Source of the DNA: UPXZ01 sp964634605
Lineage (GTDB): Bacteria; Bacteroidota; Bacteroidia; Bacteroidales; Paludibacteraceae
DNA: 64,000 nt
Assembly (NCBI GenBank): GCA_964634605.1
Contig: CAZWLJ010000001.1
Span: 1 to 64,000 of the forward strand
Direction: 5' to 3'
Each line of letters begins with the position of its first letter. The stretch's first letter is position 1. A program made the translations under genes and the position numbers. The notes under the pieces are model-generated. The model did not search any database and was not told the origin of the DNA. It saw only the letters and a list, made by a program, of their open reading frames with translations. Below, in pieces: positions 17,689-26,003 of the stretch.

Positions 17689-19677
17689 ATGAACTTCAGA
17701 AACCTGACAGAAAAAGAAATTGCCACCCTTGTTGTGTACGGATGCAATGCCGACGACTGGAACAACATCACTGTGGCCAGTGATTTTAATCCCAAATATA
17801 TTTCCAACGTGAGTTTTTCGGGCAAGGTTCGCCTCGGAACTTTCGAAAAAGTTTTCGAAATGGAAGGCGGATTCAGAAAACACAGCGGATTATACAACTG
17901 CTGCATACACAACTGCACCATCGGTAACGATGTTTTTATCGACAAAATACAGAACTACATTGCCAATTACCGGATTGGCAACGGGTGCTACATCGAAAAC
18001 ACGAACACAATCCTGGTCGATCAGACCAGCAGCTTTGGCAACGGAGTGCGTGTAGGTGTGATGAACGAAACCGGCGGACGCGAAATCCCTGTTTTCGACC
18101 ACCTGTCGGCACCGCTGGCTTATATACTTACCCTCTACAGACACCGACCCGAAGTAATCGGGAAACTCCAGCAGATGATTGATGATTACACGCGGCAGGT
18201 AAGTTCCGACATGGGTGAAATCGGCGAAAATGTAATCATTATCAATTGCGGCAGAATCAAAAACGTGAAAATCGGAGATTATGCCTGTATAAAAGGTACA
18301 TCCAACCTGAAAAACGGTTCCGTTAACAGCAACAGGAAAGCTCCCGTTACCATTGGTTCGGGTGTGAAAGCCACCGACTTCATTTTAAGTTCCGGAACAA
18401 GCATCAACGATTCCACACTCATTTCCAAATGTTTCGTTGGCCAAGGCTGTATTTTCGATAAACACTATTCGGCGCTCGATTCGGTCTTTTTCTCCAACTG
18501 CCAGGGCATGCACGGCGAAGCCACCGCTATTTTTGCCGGACCTTACACCGTATCGCACCATAAATCGAGCCTGCTCATTGCCGGAATGTTTTCATTCCTC
18601 AACGCAGGCAGCGGTTCGAACCAGAGCAACCACATGTACAAGCTCGGACCCATCCATCAGGGCATCGTGGAGCGCGGATCCAAAACCACCAGCGACTCCT
18701 ACCTGCTTTGGCCAGCCAAAATCGGGACATTCACCCTCGTGATGGGTCGCCATACTTCGCATTCCGACACCACCGATTTGCCTTTCTCGTACCTTATCGA
18801 AAATGCAACCGAAAGTTTCCTCGTTCCGGCTGTCAACCTCCGGAGTGTGGGTACCATACGCGACGCACAGAAATGGCCCAAGCGCGATAACCGGAAAGAC
18901 GATGTGAAACTCGATCCCATCAACTTCAACCTACTGAGCCCCTACACCATTCATAAAATGTACAAAGGTGTGGAAGTGCTCGAAAACCTCAAGAGAATTT
19001 CGGGTGAAACCACCGAACTTTACACCTTCCAGAATTGCCGGATACGAAATACGTCATTGAATAAAGGGATAAAATTATACAATATTGCCATAAACAAATT
19101 CCTGGGTAATTCGTTAATCAGTAAAATAGTAAAGGAAAATCCCGCCACGTTTGCCGGACTTCAACAGGCGCTGGTTTCGAAAACCCGCAAAGGCTCGGGC
19201 GAATGGCTGGACCTCTCCGGACTTATTGTTCCGAAAAAGGAAGTGGAAAGACTGCTCAATGACATTGAAAACGACAAAATGAGCCTCGCTTCCATCGCCA
19301 GACGATTCGGAGAGATGCACACCGAGTACTACAACTACGAGTGGACCTGGGCGCAGGAGAAACTGGAAAAATACTGGGGAAAACCGGTTGAGAAAGTGAC
19401 GAAGGAAGAAATCATCGCATTTATCCAGCTTTGGAGCGATGCCGTAGTCAGCCTCGACAACCTGATTTACGAAGATGCCAAAAAGGAATTCAACCTTACC
19501 TCGATGATCGGATTCGGGGTGGACGGCGACGAGGAACAGAAACACAAGGACTTTGAAAACGTACGCGGCAGCTTCGAAATGAACCCCTTCGTGAAAGAAG
19601 TGCTCAACCACATCGAACGGAAAACAGAACTGGGAAAGAAAACCATCAAACTGGTCGAAAATCTGCCGGAGTTTTAA
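17689..19677 (+). CDS. DUF4954 family left-handed beta-helix protein
   Basis: The 662-residue protein has hexapeptide-like repeats (for example IGNDVFI, IGNGCYI, IGDYACI, SKCFVGQGCIF) over roughly residues 60-290, as in UDP-GlcNAc acyltransferase-type beta helices. A long C-terminal region with alpha-helical character follows (450-662). It matches the DUF4954 family of Bacteroidales; the activity is unknown, possibly sugar-nucleotide or acyl transfer. It is cytoplasmic. The last codons and stop lie within sequence closely resembling the REP palindrome downstream (see findings), so the C terminus (ENLPEF) may be REP-derived. Confidence 0.8.
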   Translation: MNFRNLTEKEIATLVVYGCNADDWNNITVASDFNPKYISNVSFSGKVRLGTFEKVFEMEGGFRKHSGLYNCCIHNCTIGNDVFIDKIQNYIANYRIGNGCYIENTNTILVDQTSSFGNGVRVGVMNETGGREIPVFDHLSAPLAYILTLYRHRPEVIGKLQQMIDDYTRQVSSDMGEIGENVIIINCGRIKNVKIGDYACIKGTSNLKNGSVNSNRKAPVTIGSGVKATDFILSSGTSINDSTLISKCFVGQGCIFDKHYSALDSVFFSNCQGMHGEATAIFAGPYTVSHHKSSLLIAGMFSFLNAGSGSNQSNHMYKLGPIHQGIVERGSKTTSDSYLLWPAKIGTFTLVMGRHTSHSDTTDLPFSYLIENATESFLVPAVNLRSVGTIRDAQKWPKRDNRKDDVKLDPINFNLLSPYTIHKMYKGVEVLENLKRISGETTELYTFQNCRIRNTSLNKGIKLYNIAINKFLGNSLISKIVKENPATFAGLQQALVSKTRKGSGEWLDLSGLIVPKKEVERLLNDIENDKMSLASIARRFGEMHTEYYNYEWTWAQEKLEKYWGKPVEKVTKEEIIAFIQLWSDAVVSLDNLIYEDAKKEFNLTSMIGFGVDGDEEQKHKDFENVRGSFEMNPFVKEVLNHIERKTELGKKTIKLVENLPEF

Positions 19678-19750
19678 AAAAGCTGCAGTAACCTGGCAAC
19701 TCTGCCAGAGTTTGGGAAAACAGCAGCAGCCTGGCAACTCTGCCAGAGTT
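19659..19750 (+). repeat. REP cluster 1, left of the RAYT pseudogene
   Basis: Two perfect copies of the near-palindrome AACTCTGCCAGAGTT lie at 19698-19712 and 19736-19750. Each has AACTCTG and CAGAGTT arms around one central base. A diverged copy (AAATCTGCCGGAGTTTT) at 19659-19675 overlaps the stop of the DUF4954 gene. The perfect copies are preceded by TGGC and separated by GCAGCAGC-type sequence. The same order is repeated at 20397-20530. Confidence 0.85.
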
Positions 19751-19809
19751 AAGAGGAGCCCTGTTAAAGCTAAAAAAGAAAAAGAAAAAGCTAAATTAAA
19801 CATATCAAA

Positions 19810-20415
19810 ATGAACAACTTTTTTGATTCGCTTGATCCGGATAATTTCTACCATATATTCAACAGAGGTATAAATTCACAAAAGACATATTATTCAAACA
19901 ATAATTATTTATTTTTTCTCGAGCAGGCAAAAAAGTACTTAATCGGTTATGTTGATTTTTACGCATATTGCTTAATGCCAAATCACTATCATTTTTTTAT
20001 AAAAGTGAAATCAGAAGATGAATTACTTAATCCGGAAACAAAATCAAGAAAATTTTCAGGAACAACCGGATTACATTCTCCTCAAGCTATCGTAAGTAAA
20101 CAATTTGGCTCATTTTTAAACAGTTACACACAAGCTTTTAATACTGAAATTATTAGGCACGGAGCTTTATTCGAAAGCCCGTTCAAAAGAATCAGGATTA
20201 CTTCAGATGATTATCTTTTATAAAGCATCATATACGTACACAGAAACTCTCTGAGTTTCAACAATGATTTAGCAGGTTATCCTTATTCTTCATATAAAGC
20301 TATAATTTCAGAATCAGAGACGGTGATAAAAAAGGATGAAGTAATCAAATTATTTGGTACTCTTGATAATTTCATATATTGTCATAAAATGGATGTAAAT
20401 CTGCCGGAGTTTTAA
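19810..20415 (+). pseudogene. REP-associated tyrosine transposase (RAYT), broken by an in-frame stop
   Basis: The intact frame would be 201 residues, the usual RAYT size. An internal TAA at 20221-20223 ends the product after 137 residues. The HUH-type motif is present (MPNHYHF, H59 and H61). The catalytic tyrosine falls beyond the stop: the same frame resumes as SIIYVHRNS (Tyr codon 20233-20235) and later GYPYSSYKA, ending at 20413-20415. Family knowledge: these single-strand transposases act on REP hairpins. Here both sides carry REP clusters (19659-19750 and 20397-20548). The N-terminal part is unusually A/T-rich next to the neighbouring core genes. Confidence 0.85.
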
Positions 20416-20548
20416 AATAACAGTAGTAGTCTGGTGACTCTGCCAGAGTTTTTTTAAAAAAGCTGCAGAAACTTAACAACTCTGCCAGAGTTTGGGAAAA
20501 CAGCAGCAGCTTGGCAACTCTGCCAGAGTTTAGAACTCTGGCAGAGTT
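20397..20548 (+). repeat. REP cluster 2, right of the RAYT pseudogene
   Basis: It contains a diverged copy overlapping the RAYT stop (20397-20413), one-mismatch copy 20436-20450, perfect copies 20478-20492 and 20516-20530, and an inverted copy AACTCTGGCAGAGTT at 20534-20548. The last two are 3 bp apart and form a head-to-head pair. The segment 20457-20530 closely repeats 19677-19750. Confidence 0.85.
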
Positions 20549-20798
20549 AAGAGGAGACCTGCTAAAGTAAAGAAAGAAAAAGCAGAGTTAAGAGAAATGC
20601 TGCAATGATTTAACAAGAAAAAGCAGAGTTTACTGAAGCGCTAAAGAATTTTTTTAAGAAGCAGCAGGAGCTTTGTAACTCTGGCAGAGTTAAGAGAAGC
20701 CCTGCTAAAGCTAAAAAAGAAAAAGCAGAGTTAAGAGAAGCCCTGCTAATGTAAAGAAAGAAAAAGCAAAGTTAAGAGAAACTCTGCCGCAATTAAAA
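20546..20798 (+). repeat. Exact-period 41-bp A-rich tandem repeats
   Basis: Units beginning GTTAAGAG start at 20546, 20587, 20689, 20730 and 20771. The spacing is exactly 41 bp for four intervals; one interval is broken by inserted sequence with an inverted REP (20677-20691). Unit bodies share CCTGCTAAAG and AAAGAAAAAGCAGA. One similar unit lies left of the RAYT at 19748. Each unit junction (GCAGA-GTT) forms half of a REP palindrome. Confidence 0.8.
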
Positions 20799-20829
20799 AT
20801 ACATCAAAACAACAATTTACAATATCAAC

Positions 20830-22005
20830 ATGAACAATTTTAGTTTTTACAGCCCTACCTATTTTGAATTCGGGCGAAATACGGAAGAAAAAGCCGGTAA
20901 ACTGGTCAGTCAGTTCGGGGGTAAAAAAGTGCTGGTTCATTACGGCAGTGGTTCGGTAGTGCGCAGCGGACTTTTAGGCCGGGTGCTTGCTTCTCTAGAT
21001 GCTGAGAACATCGCTCACGTTGAGCTGGGAGGTGTGATGCCCAATCCCCGAAGCGGGCTGGTGTACCAGGGCATTGAACTCTGCCGTACCGAAAACGTGG
21101 ATTTCATCCTTGCCGTTGGAGGCGGAAGCGCTATCGACTCGGCGAAAGCCATTGCCATAGGTGTACCTTACGAAGGTGACTTCTGGGATTTTTACCAGGG
21201 AAAACGGATAGAGAAAGCGCTGCCCGTGGCTACCGTGCTTACTCTTGCCGCCGCAGGAAGCGAAGCTTCCAGCTCATCGGTGGTAACCCACGAAAACGGA
21301 AATGTAAAACGGGGAACTGGCAGTAACCTCATACGCCCTGTGTTCTCCATACTCAACCCGGAGCTGACCACTACCCTGCCAGCATACCAGACCGCCTGCG
21401 GCGCTACCGATATGTTTGCTCACGTGCTCGAACGTTATTTTACCAACACACGCGACGTGGAAATCACCGACCGCCTGTGCGAGGGTATCATGCTCACCAT
21501 CATCAGCGAAACACCCAAAGCCATAGCCAATCCTTACGATTACGAAGCCCGCGCCAACATCATGTGGGCAGGGATGGTGGCTCACAATGATATCTGCGGA
21601 GTGGGACGCGAACAGGACTGGAGTTCACATCAGCTGGAACATGAACTGTCGGCGCTTTACGACGTGGCTCACGGAGCCGGACTGGCTGTGATGTTTCCCG
21701 CGTGGATGAAATACAACCTGAAGCATGATGTGATGCGTTTTGCCCAGCTGGCCGTGCGCGTATTTGGTTGCCAGATGGATTTCCAGAACCCGGAACGTAC
21801 TGCCCGCGAAGGAATTGAAAAGTTCGAAATGTTCCTCCGCTCCATCGGTATGCCGGTGCGGTTCGACGAGCTGGGAGCCAAACCCGAAGATATCCCCACG
21901 CTGCTGCAAATGCTGAAAATGGATAACCGGACGTTGGGAAGTTTTGTGAAACTGACGGTGAAAGATGCGGAAGCCATTTACAAACTGGCATGCTCCGGCA
22001 ACTGA
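20830..22005 (+). CDS. Iron-containing alcohol dehydrogenase (YqhD/butanol dehydrogenase type)
   Basis: The 391-residue group III alcohol dehydrogenase reduces aldehydes with NAD(P)H in the cytoplasm. The cofactor motif GGGSAIDSAKA (about 98-108) is present. The iron ligands are visible in DMFAHVLERYF and HQLEHELSALYDVAHGAGLAVMFP. It belongs to the YqhD/BDH-like branch by length and motifs; the physiological aldehyde is not known. It is a single gene directly behind the repeat region and is followed by a strong terminator. Confidence 0.92.
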   Translation: MNNFSFYSPTYFEFGRNTEEKAGKLVSQFGGKKVLVHYGSGSVVRSGLLGRVLASLDAENIAHVELGGVMPNPRSGLVYQGIELCRTENVDFILAVGGGSAIDSAKAIAIGVPYEGDFWDFYQGKRIEKALPVATVLTLAAAGSEASSSSVVTHENGNVKRGTGSNLIRPVFSILNPELTTTLPAYQTACGATDMFAHVLERYFTNTRDVEITDRLCEGIMLTIISETPKAIANPYDYEARANIMWAGMVAHNDICGVGREQDWSSHQLEHELSALYDVAHGAGLAVMFPAWMKYNLKHDVMRFAQLAVRVFGCQMDFQNPERTAREGIEKFEMFLRSIGMPVRFDELGAKPEDIPTLLQMLKMDNRTLGSFVKLTVKDAEAIYKLACSGN

Positions 22006-22064
22006 GAAATGCACAACTCTCCTCAGAAAAATTCCGGAGAGTGATACAATGAACTATTTAAATA

Positions 22065-22105
22065 AAACCTGACAAAGCTAAGTCTTTGTCAGGTTTCTTT
22101 TTTAT
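22065..22105 (+). terminator. Intrinsic terminator of the alcohol dehydrogenase gene
   Basis: AAACCTGACAAAG (22065-22077) pairs perfectly with CTTTGTCAGGTTT (22084-22096) around a 6-nt loop, followed by CTTTTTTATT. Confidence 0.92.
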
Positions 22106-22107
22106 TC

Positions 22108-22578
22108 AGGACTACGAGTGCATAAAATTTAAAACAGGGATTTCCTTTTCGTGCAACCTGGTACTTTGGTGGCTTCGTTGCTGTTTTCTGCCACTATGAC
22201 ACCAGTACAAGAATAATCACAAAGAATTCAGAACTACGAATTTCACGAATGACACGAATATACTGATTTACAATATTCCCGAAAATTCGAAGTTTATCCT
22301 TACGAGGGATAAGGAGTTCCCTTACCGTTTGAAGTCTGCCCATGTCAGACCGGTAAACAATAAGGTAATAAGGTTTTAATTCCGGTTATAGGGGTTTCTA
22401 CTACGAAGGTTTATCTTAAGAGAAAAGGTTATTTAATGCATTTACAGACCTTATTTTCTTTTCAACCTTAGCAAAACCTGAATTAATATTTGATTTGAAC
22501 CTTATTACCTTATTTTCATATCAATAAAAAATAAAATATGCCAAACTCGCTTTAACTACGAATTTCACGAATGACACG
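22108..22578. repeat. Long dispersed repeat, copy A
   Basis: This roughly 450-bp sequence matches the units at 24658-25110 and 25111-25563 along its length, with scattered differences. It contains the 156-bp element with 17-bp terminal inverted repeats (22359-22514) and ends in the short words ACGAATTTCACGAATGACACGA. No coding frame is credible. Confidence 0.85.
22359..22514. repeat. Palindrome-ended element, copy A (17-bp terminal inverted repeats)
   Basis: AATAAGGTAATAAGGTT (22359-22375) is the exact reverse complement of AACCTTATTACCTTATT (22498-22514). The inner about 120 bp have no ORF. Identical ends occur in copies B (24913-25070) and C (25366-25523). Confidence 0.85.
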
Positions 22579-22707
22579 ATATATATATATATACACTCCT
22601 GTCTCCAATCATCGCAATTCTTAAAGTCCCTCTCTTTTGGAGAGGGATTTAGGGTGAGGCAGATCTTCCGGAGAGGGATTCAGGGTGAGGCCTCAGGTCC
22701 TTTTCTT
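22579..22707. repeat. TA microsatellite and 'GAGAGGGATT' dispersed repeat
   Basis: A short (AT)n tract lies at about 22579-22594. It is followed by CTCTCTTTTGGAGAGGGATT and a second CCGGAGAGGGATTCAGGGTG block. Related blocks occur at 25780-25870, 39684-39712, 41218-41275, 42952-42977 and 54587-54615, all between genes. Confidence 0.6.
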
Positions 22708-24381
22708 TTACTGAATCACTACTTTATAAGTCGCTGCCGATTTTCCGGACACTATCTGAACCAGGTACAATCCGGCTTTCAGCGATGAAACATCTATCGA
22801 ACTGATTTTATCGGTTAACCGCATGGCAGCTGCCAGCTGACCGCCCGGTGTATAAATTCTGGCAGCTGATTTGGTATCATCCCGGAGATTTTCAATAATC
22901 AGGTTGTGGTTCTGACGGTAAACGGTATAATTTTCCTGTATCGGATTGATTTGTTCAGCGGCAGATGTCAATCCCGTGATTTTATACAAATCGTATTTTG
23001 TATTATAGTTGCCCCAGAAGTAAACGGCATTTTTGAAGGTTGTAAAACCCACCACCGATGAACCGGCCATGTTGTTATACAAAAGTTTTCGGGTGCCACC
23101 GGCGGTGCCATCCGTAATATAGGGGAAAAAGCCTGTGTTGTAGTTTTCGCGCGCCGTGAATATCAGGTTATTGCCGTAAGCCACCCTGCCCAGCGTTTTG
23201 AAACGCGAATCGGCAAAAAATGTTTCGTGTACTCCATCGATGTTTCCCGCTCCCAAATCTTTCACCATTTCCACCGACGAAGAACCGGCTGTGAGTTTAC
23301 GCAATTCGCTGCCGTATGTGGCATCTTTCGCCACAAAAAACAGCGTGGAACCAACAGTCACAAACGATGACGGACCAGACGATGCTGTCCCCGTGTTGAT
23401 ATCCTGAACCATTACCGTCCCATCGGCTGTGCCGTCGCTTGTGTAAAGTTCGCTGCCATACTGGTAATGTGTAGCTTTGAAGTAGAGTTTATCATTGAAT
23501 TCATAAAAATTGGCGGGATTTGCATCTCTGAAGTCGGGATTAATATCCTTCAGCAGTACGGTTCCGGCTTCGGTACCATCGCTCACCCAGAGTTCTATCC
23601 CTTTTCCCGAATCCTTGTCGGCTGCCGCGAAGTAAAGTTTTCCTTTGTAAACTTTCAGCTGGCCGGTAACATAGCCTTTATTACCGGGATAAATGTCTTT
23701 TACAATCTTCGTTCCGGCTTCCGTACCATCGCTCACCCAGAGTTCTTCGCCATACACGTCGTTGCTGGCTGTAAAATAAAGTTTGTTGTTCATCACTTCG
23801 AAATTTCGGGGAAAGCTGGCAAAGTTGGTTGTGGCGTAAATATCTTTCAGCATTTTTGTTCCCGCAGGAGTTCCGTCGGTTACCCACAGTTCAGATTCCT
23901 CGGCATCCGTTTCGGCGCTGAAATAATATTTTCCATTCATTTCTTTACCATAAATGATTGAGTTGGTTACATTCACCGAGGGTGGAGCATTGTACGACAA
24001 GTCGCAGAGAGCTATCGTTCCGGTTTCGGTGCCGTTGGTGATAAACAATTTGGTGATGGTGGTTGTGGAAGTGAAAACATCCGCGGCAAAGATGACCTTT
24101 CCGAGTGCCTGTTTGAACCAGCGGGGATAGCTGTGCCGGTAGCTTTCGTTGATATTTTTCAATATCCGCGTTCCGGCAGCCGTACCATCGGTAGTCCAGG
24201 GCTCTGTTCCTTCCAGCGAATTGTTGTTATTTACCCCGAAATACAGCAAATCGGGGGTGGCACACATGGTAATGGCATCGGTATTCGAACCGACCGTGAA
24301 GGTTTTCACATTCTGAATGGTAACCTGAGCAGTAGCTACACCAACGGGGAGCAAACACAAGAGTAATAATTTTTTAATCAT
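22708..24381 (-). CDS. ELWxxDGT-repeat protein with T9SS C-terminal sorting domain
   Basis: The 557-residue exported protein has a signal peptide (1-18). About eight repeats each carry an E-L-W-x-x-D-G-T-x-x-G-T core (for example ELWVTDGTPAGT, ELWVSDGTEAGT twice, ELYTSDGTADGT), typical of a beta-propeller-like surface protein. The last 75 or so residues (from about 480, ending in TYKVVIQ with a GLYLVQIVSG strand) look like a type A T9SS sorting tail. It should be exported by the Por system to the cell surface. The gene is isolated, with long repeats on both sides. Its ligand or role is unknown. Confidence 0.88.
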   Translation of the reverse strand: MIKKLLLLCLLPVGVATAQVTIQNVKTFTVGSNTDAITMCATPDLLYFGVNNNNSLEGTEPWTTDGTAAGTRILKNINESYRHSYPRWFKQALGKVIFAADVFTSTTTITKLFITNGTETGTIALCDLSYNAPPSVNVTNSIIYGKEMNGKYYFSAETDAEESELWVTDGTPAGTKMLKDIYATTNFASFPRNFEVMNNKLYFTASNDVYGEELWVSDGTEAGTKIVKDIYPGNKGYVTGQLKVYKGKLYFAAADKDSGKGIELWVSDGTEAGTVLLKDINPDFRDANPANFYEFNDKLYFKATHYQYGSELYTSDGTADGTVMVQDINTGTASSGPSSFVTVGSTLFFVAKDATYGSELRKLTAGSSSVEMVKDLGAGNIDGVHETFFADSRFKTLGRVAYGNNLIFTARENYNTGFFPYITDGTAGGTRKLLYNNMAGSSVVGFTTFKNAVYFWGNYNTKYDLYKITGLTSAAEQINPIQENYTVYRQNHNLIIENLRDDTKSAARIYTPGGQLAAAMRLTDKISSIDVSSLKAGLYLVQIVSGKSAATYKVVIQ

Positions 24382-24657
24382 AAATACCGGTTTTTAATCA
24401 AGTTTTTAATACAAAATCTGAATCACGAAAGTATTCTGCACTGTGTCAACCGGGCCGTATTTTTTTGAGGTTATCCATCCGCGAATTGCTCAGGAGAAAC
24501 CGCCGAATCAGCAGGTACGACTAATCAGGTAACACACACTGCATAATGTTTATAGTCATTATTTAACTGTAGATTTATTTATTTAGAATGATAACAAATA
24601 AAATGTTATTTTGTTTGATATGGAAGGAAAGCGGAATTATGCTGGTGAATTTAATAA
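24382..24657. other. Upstream region of the ELWxxDGT gene
   Basis: No ORF and no recognised RNA. It is A/T-rich towards 24657, where the repeat units begin. The promoter of the minus-strand gene should lie here, but I could not identify a convincing TAnnTTTG box. Confidence 0.4.
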
Positions 24658-25110
24658 AACTACGAATTAGACGAATGACACGGATAGTATAAAACCGGGA
24701 TTTCCTTTTCGTGCAGTCTGGTGTTTCGTGGCTGCTTTATGCAACTTAAACACAAGAACACAAATAATCACAAAGAATTCAGAACTACGAATTAGACGAA
24801 TGACACGGATAATATACTGATTTTCAACATTCCCGAAAATTCGAAGATTTTTCCTTATGCGGGACAATCAGTTTCCTTACCGTTTGAAGTCTGCCTGGTC
24901 AGGCCGGTAAACAATAAGGTAATAAGGTTTTAATTCCGGTTATAGGGATTTCTCTACGAAGGTTTATCTAAAGAGAAAAGGTTATTTAATGCATTTACAG
25001 ATCTTATTTCTCATTTTTCAACCTTAGTAGCACTTGAATGAATATATGATCTGAACCTTATTACCTTATTTTCATATCAAAAAAAAAATAAAATATGCCA
25101 AACTCGCTTT
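24658..25110. repeat. 453-bp tandem direct repeat, unit B
   Basis: The unit begins AACTACGAATT and is followed head-to-tail by unit C at exactly 453 bp. The two are almost identical, differing in a few bases such as the first 15 bp and the length of an A-run near the end. A 66-codon minus-strand frame within it recurs word for word in unit C and is judged spurious. Confidence 0.92.
24913..25070. repeat. Palindrome-ended element, copy B
   Basis: 158 bp bounded by AATAAGGTAATAAGGTT (24913-24929) and its exact reverse complement (25054-25070). Confidence 0.88.
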
Positions 25111-25563
25111 AACTACGAATTCAACGAATGACACGGATAGTATAAAACCGGGATTTCCTTTTCGTGCAGTCTGGTGTTTCGTGGCTGCTTTATGCAACTT
25201 AAACACAAGAACACAAATAATCACAAAGAATTCAGAACTACGAATTAGACGAATGACACGGATAATATACTGATTTTCAACATTCCCGAAAATTCGAAGA
25301 TTTTTCCTTATGCGGGACAATCAGTTTCCTTACCGTTTGAAGTCTGCCTGGTCAGGCCGGTAAACAATAAGGTAATAAGGTTTTAATTCCGGTTATAGGG
25401 ATTTCTCTACGAAGGTTTATCTAAAGAGAAAAGGTTATTTAATGCATTTACAGATCTTATTTCTCATTTTTCAACCTTAGTAGCACTTGAATGAATATAT
25501 GATCTGAACCTTATTACCTTATTTTCATATCAATAAAAAAATAAAATATGCCAAACTCGCTTT
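25111..25563. repeat. 453-bp tandem direct repeat, unit C
   Basis: Second head-to-tail unit, near-identical to 24658-25110. The high identity suggests a recent duplication or ongoing homogenisation. Confidence 0.92.
25366..25523. repeat. Palindrome-ended element, copy C
   Basis: 158 bp, displaced exactly 453 bp from copy B, with the same perfect 17-bp terminal inverted repeats at 25366-25382 and 25507-25523. Confidence 0.88.
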
Positions 25564-26003
25564 AACTACGAATTTCACAAATGACACGGATAATATAAAA
25601 CCGGGATTTACTTTTCGTGGAGCCTGGTACTTTGGTGTCTTCGTGGCTTCTTTTTGGCACCAAAACTCCAAAACACGAAAAATCACTAAAAGAGTTTAAC
25701 TACGAATGTCACGAATGACACGAATAAAGATTGCTTCGTCCTGAAATTTATTTACATATTCTTATAAAACAGATGCTGCCAAAGTCCCCCTGAGGGGGAT
25801 TAGGGGGCTTTGCCTTCCGGAGAGGGATCAAGGGTGAGGCAGATCTTTTTGGAGGGCAATTCAGGGTAACCTGTCAGGTTGTCAGGCTGTTGTCATGCTG
25901 CTGTCAGATTTTTAAGCATTTTTGCCAGTAGAAGCAATAATTTTAGAAACTTTATCATTTTGGCATATTATTTGTTAAAATAAAAACCAAACAATTCATC
26001 ACA
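25564..26003. repeat. Partial third repeat unit and intergenic tail
   Basis: The first about 170 bp are a diverged partial copy of the 453-bp unit (AACTACGAATT..., CCGGGATT, TTCGTGGAGCCTGGTACTTTGG), ending in another ACGAATGACACGAATA. Then comes CCCCCTGAGGGGGATTAGGGGG and GAGAGGGAT-type repeats (25785-25870), a TGTCAGG-rich stretch, and the upstream region of the ORF at 26004. No other gene seen. Confidence 0.65.

Noticed and set aside
24667..25320. Two minus-strand ORFs of 66 and 82 codons sharing the same protein sequence
   Set aside because: They are the same frame read through the two 453-bp repeat units; the shared sequence exists because the DNA is repeated, and no coding signals were seen.
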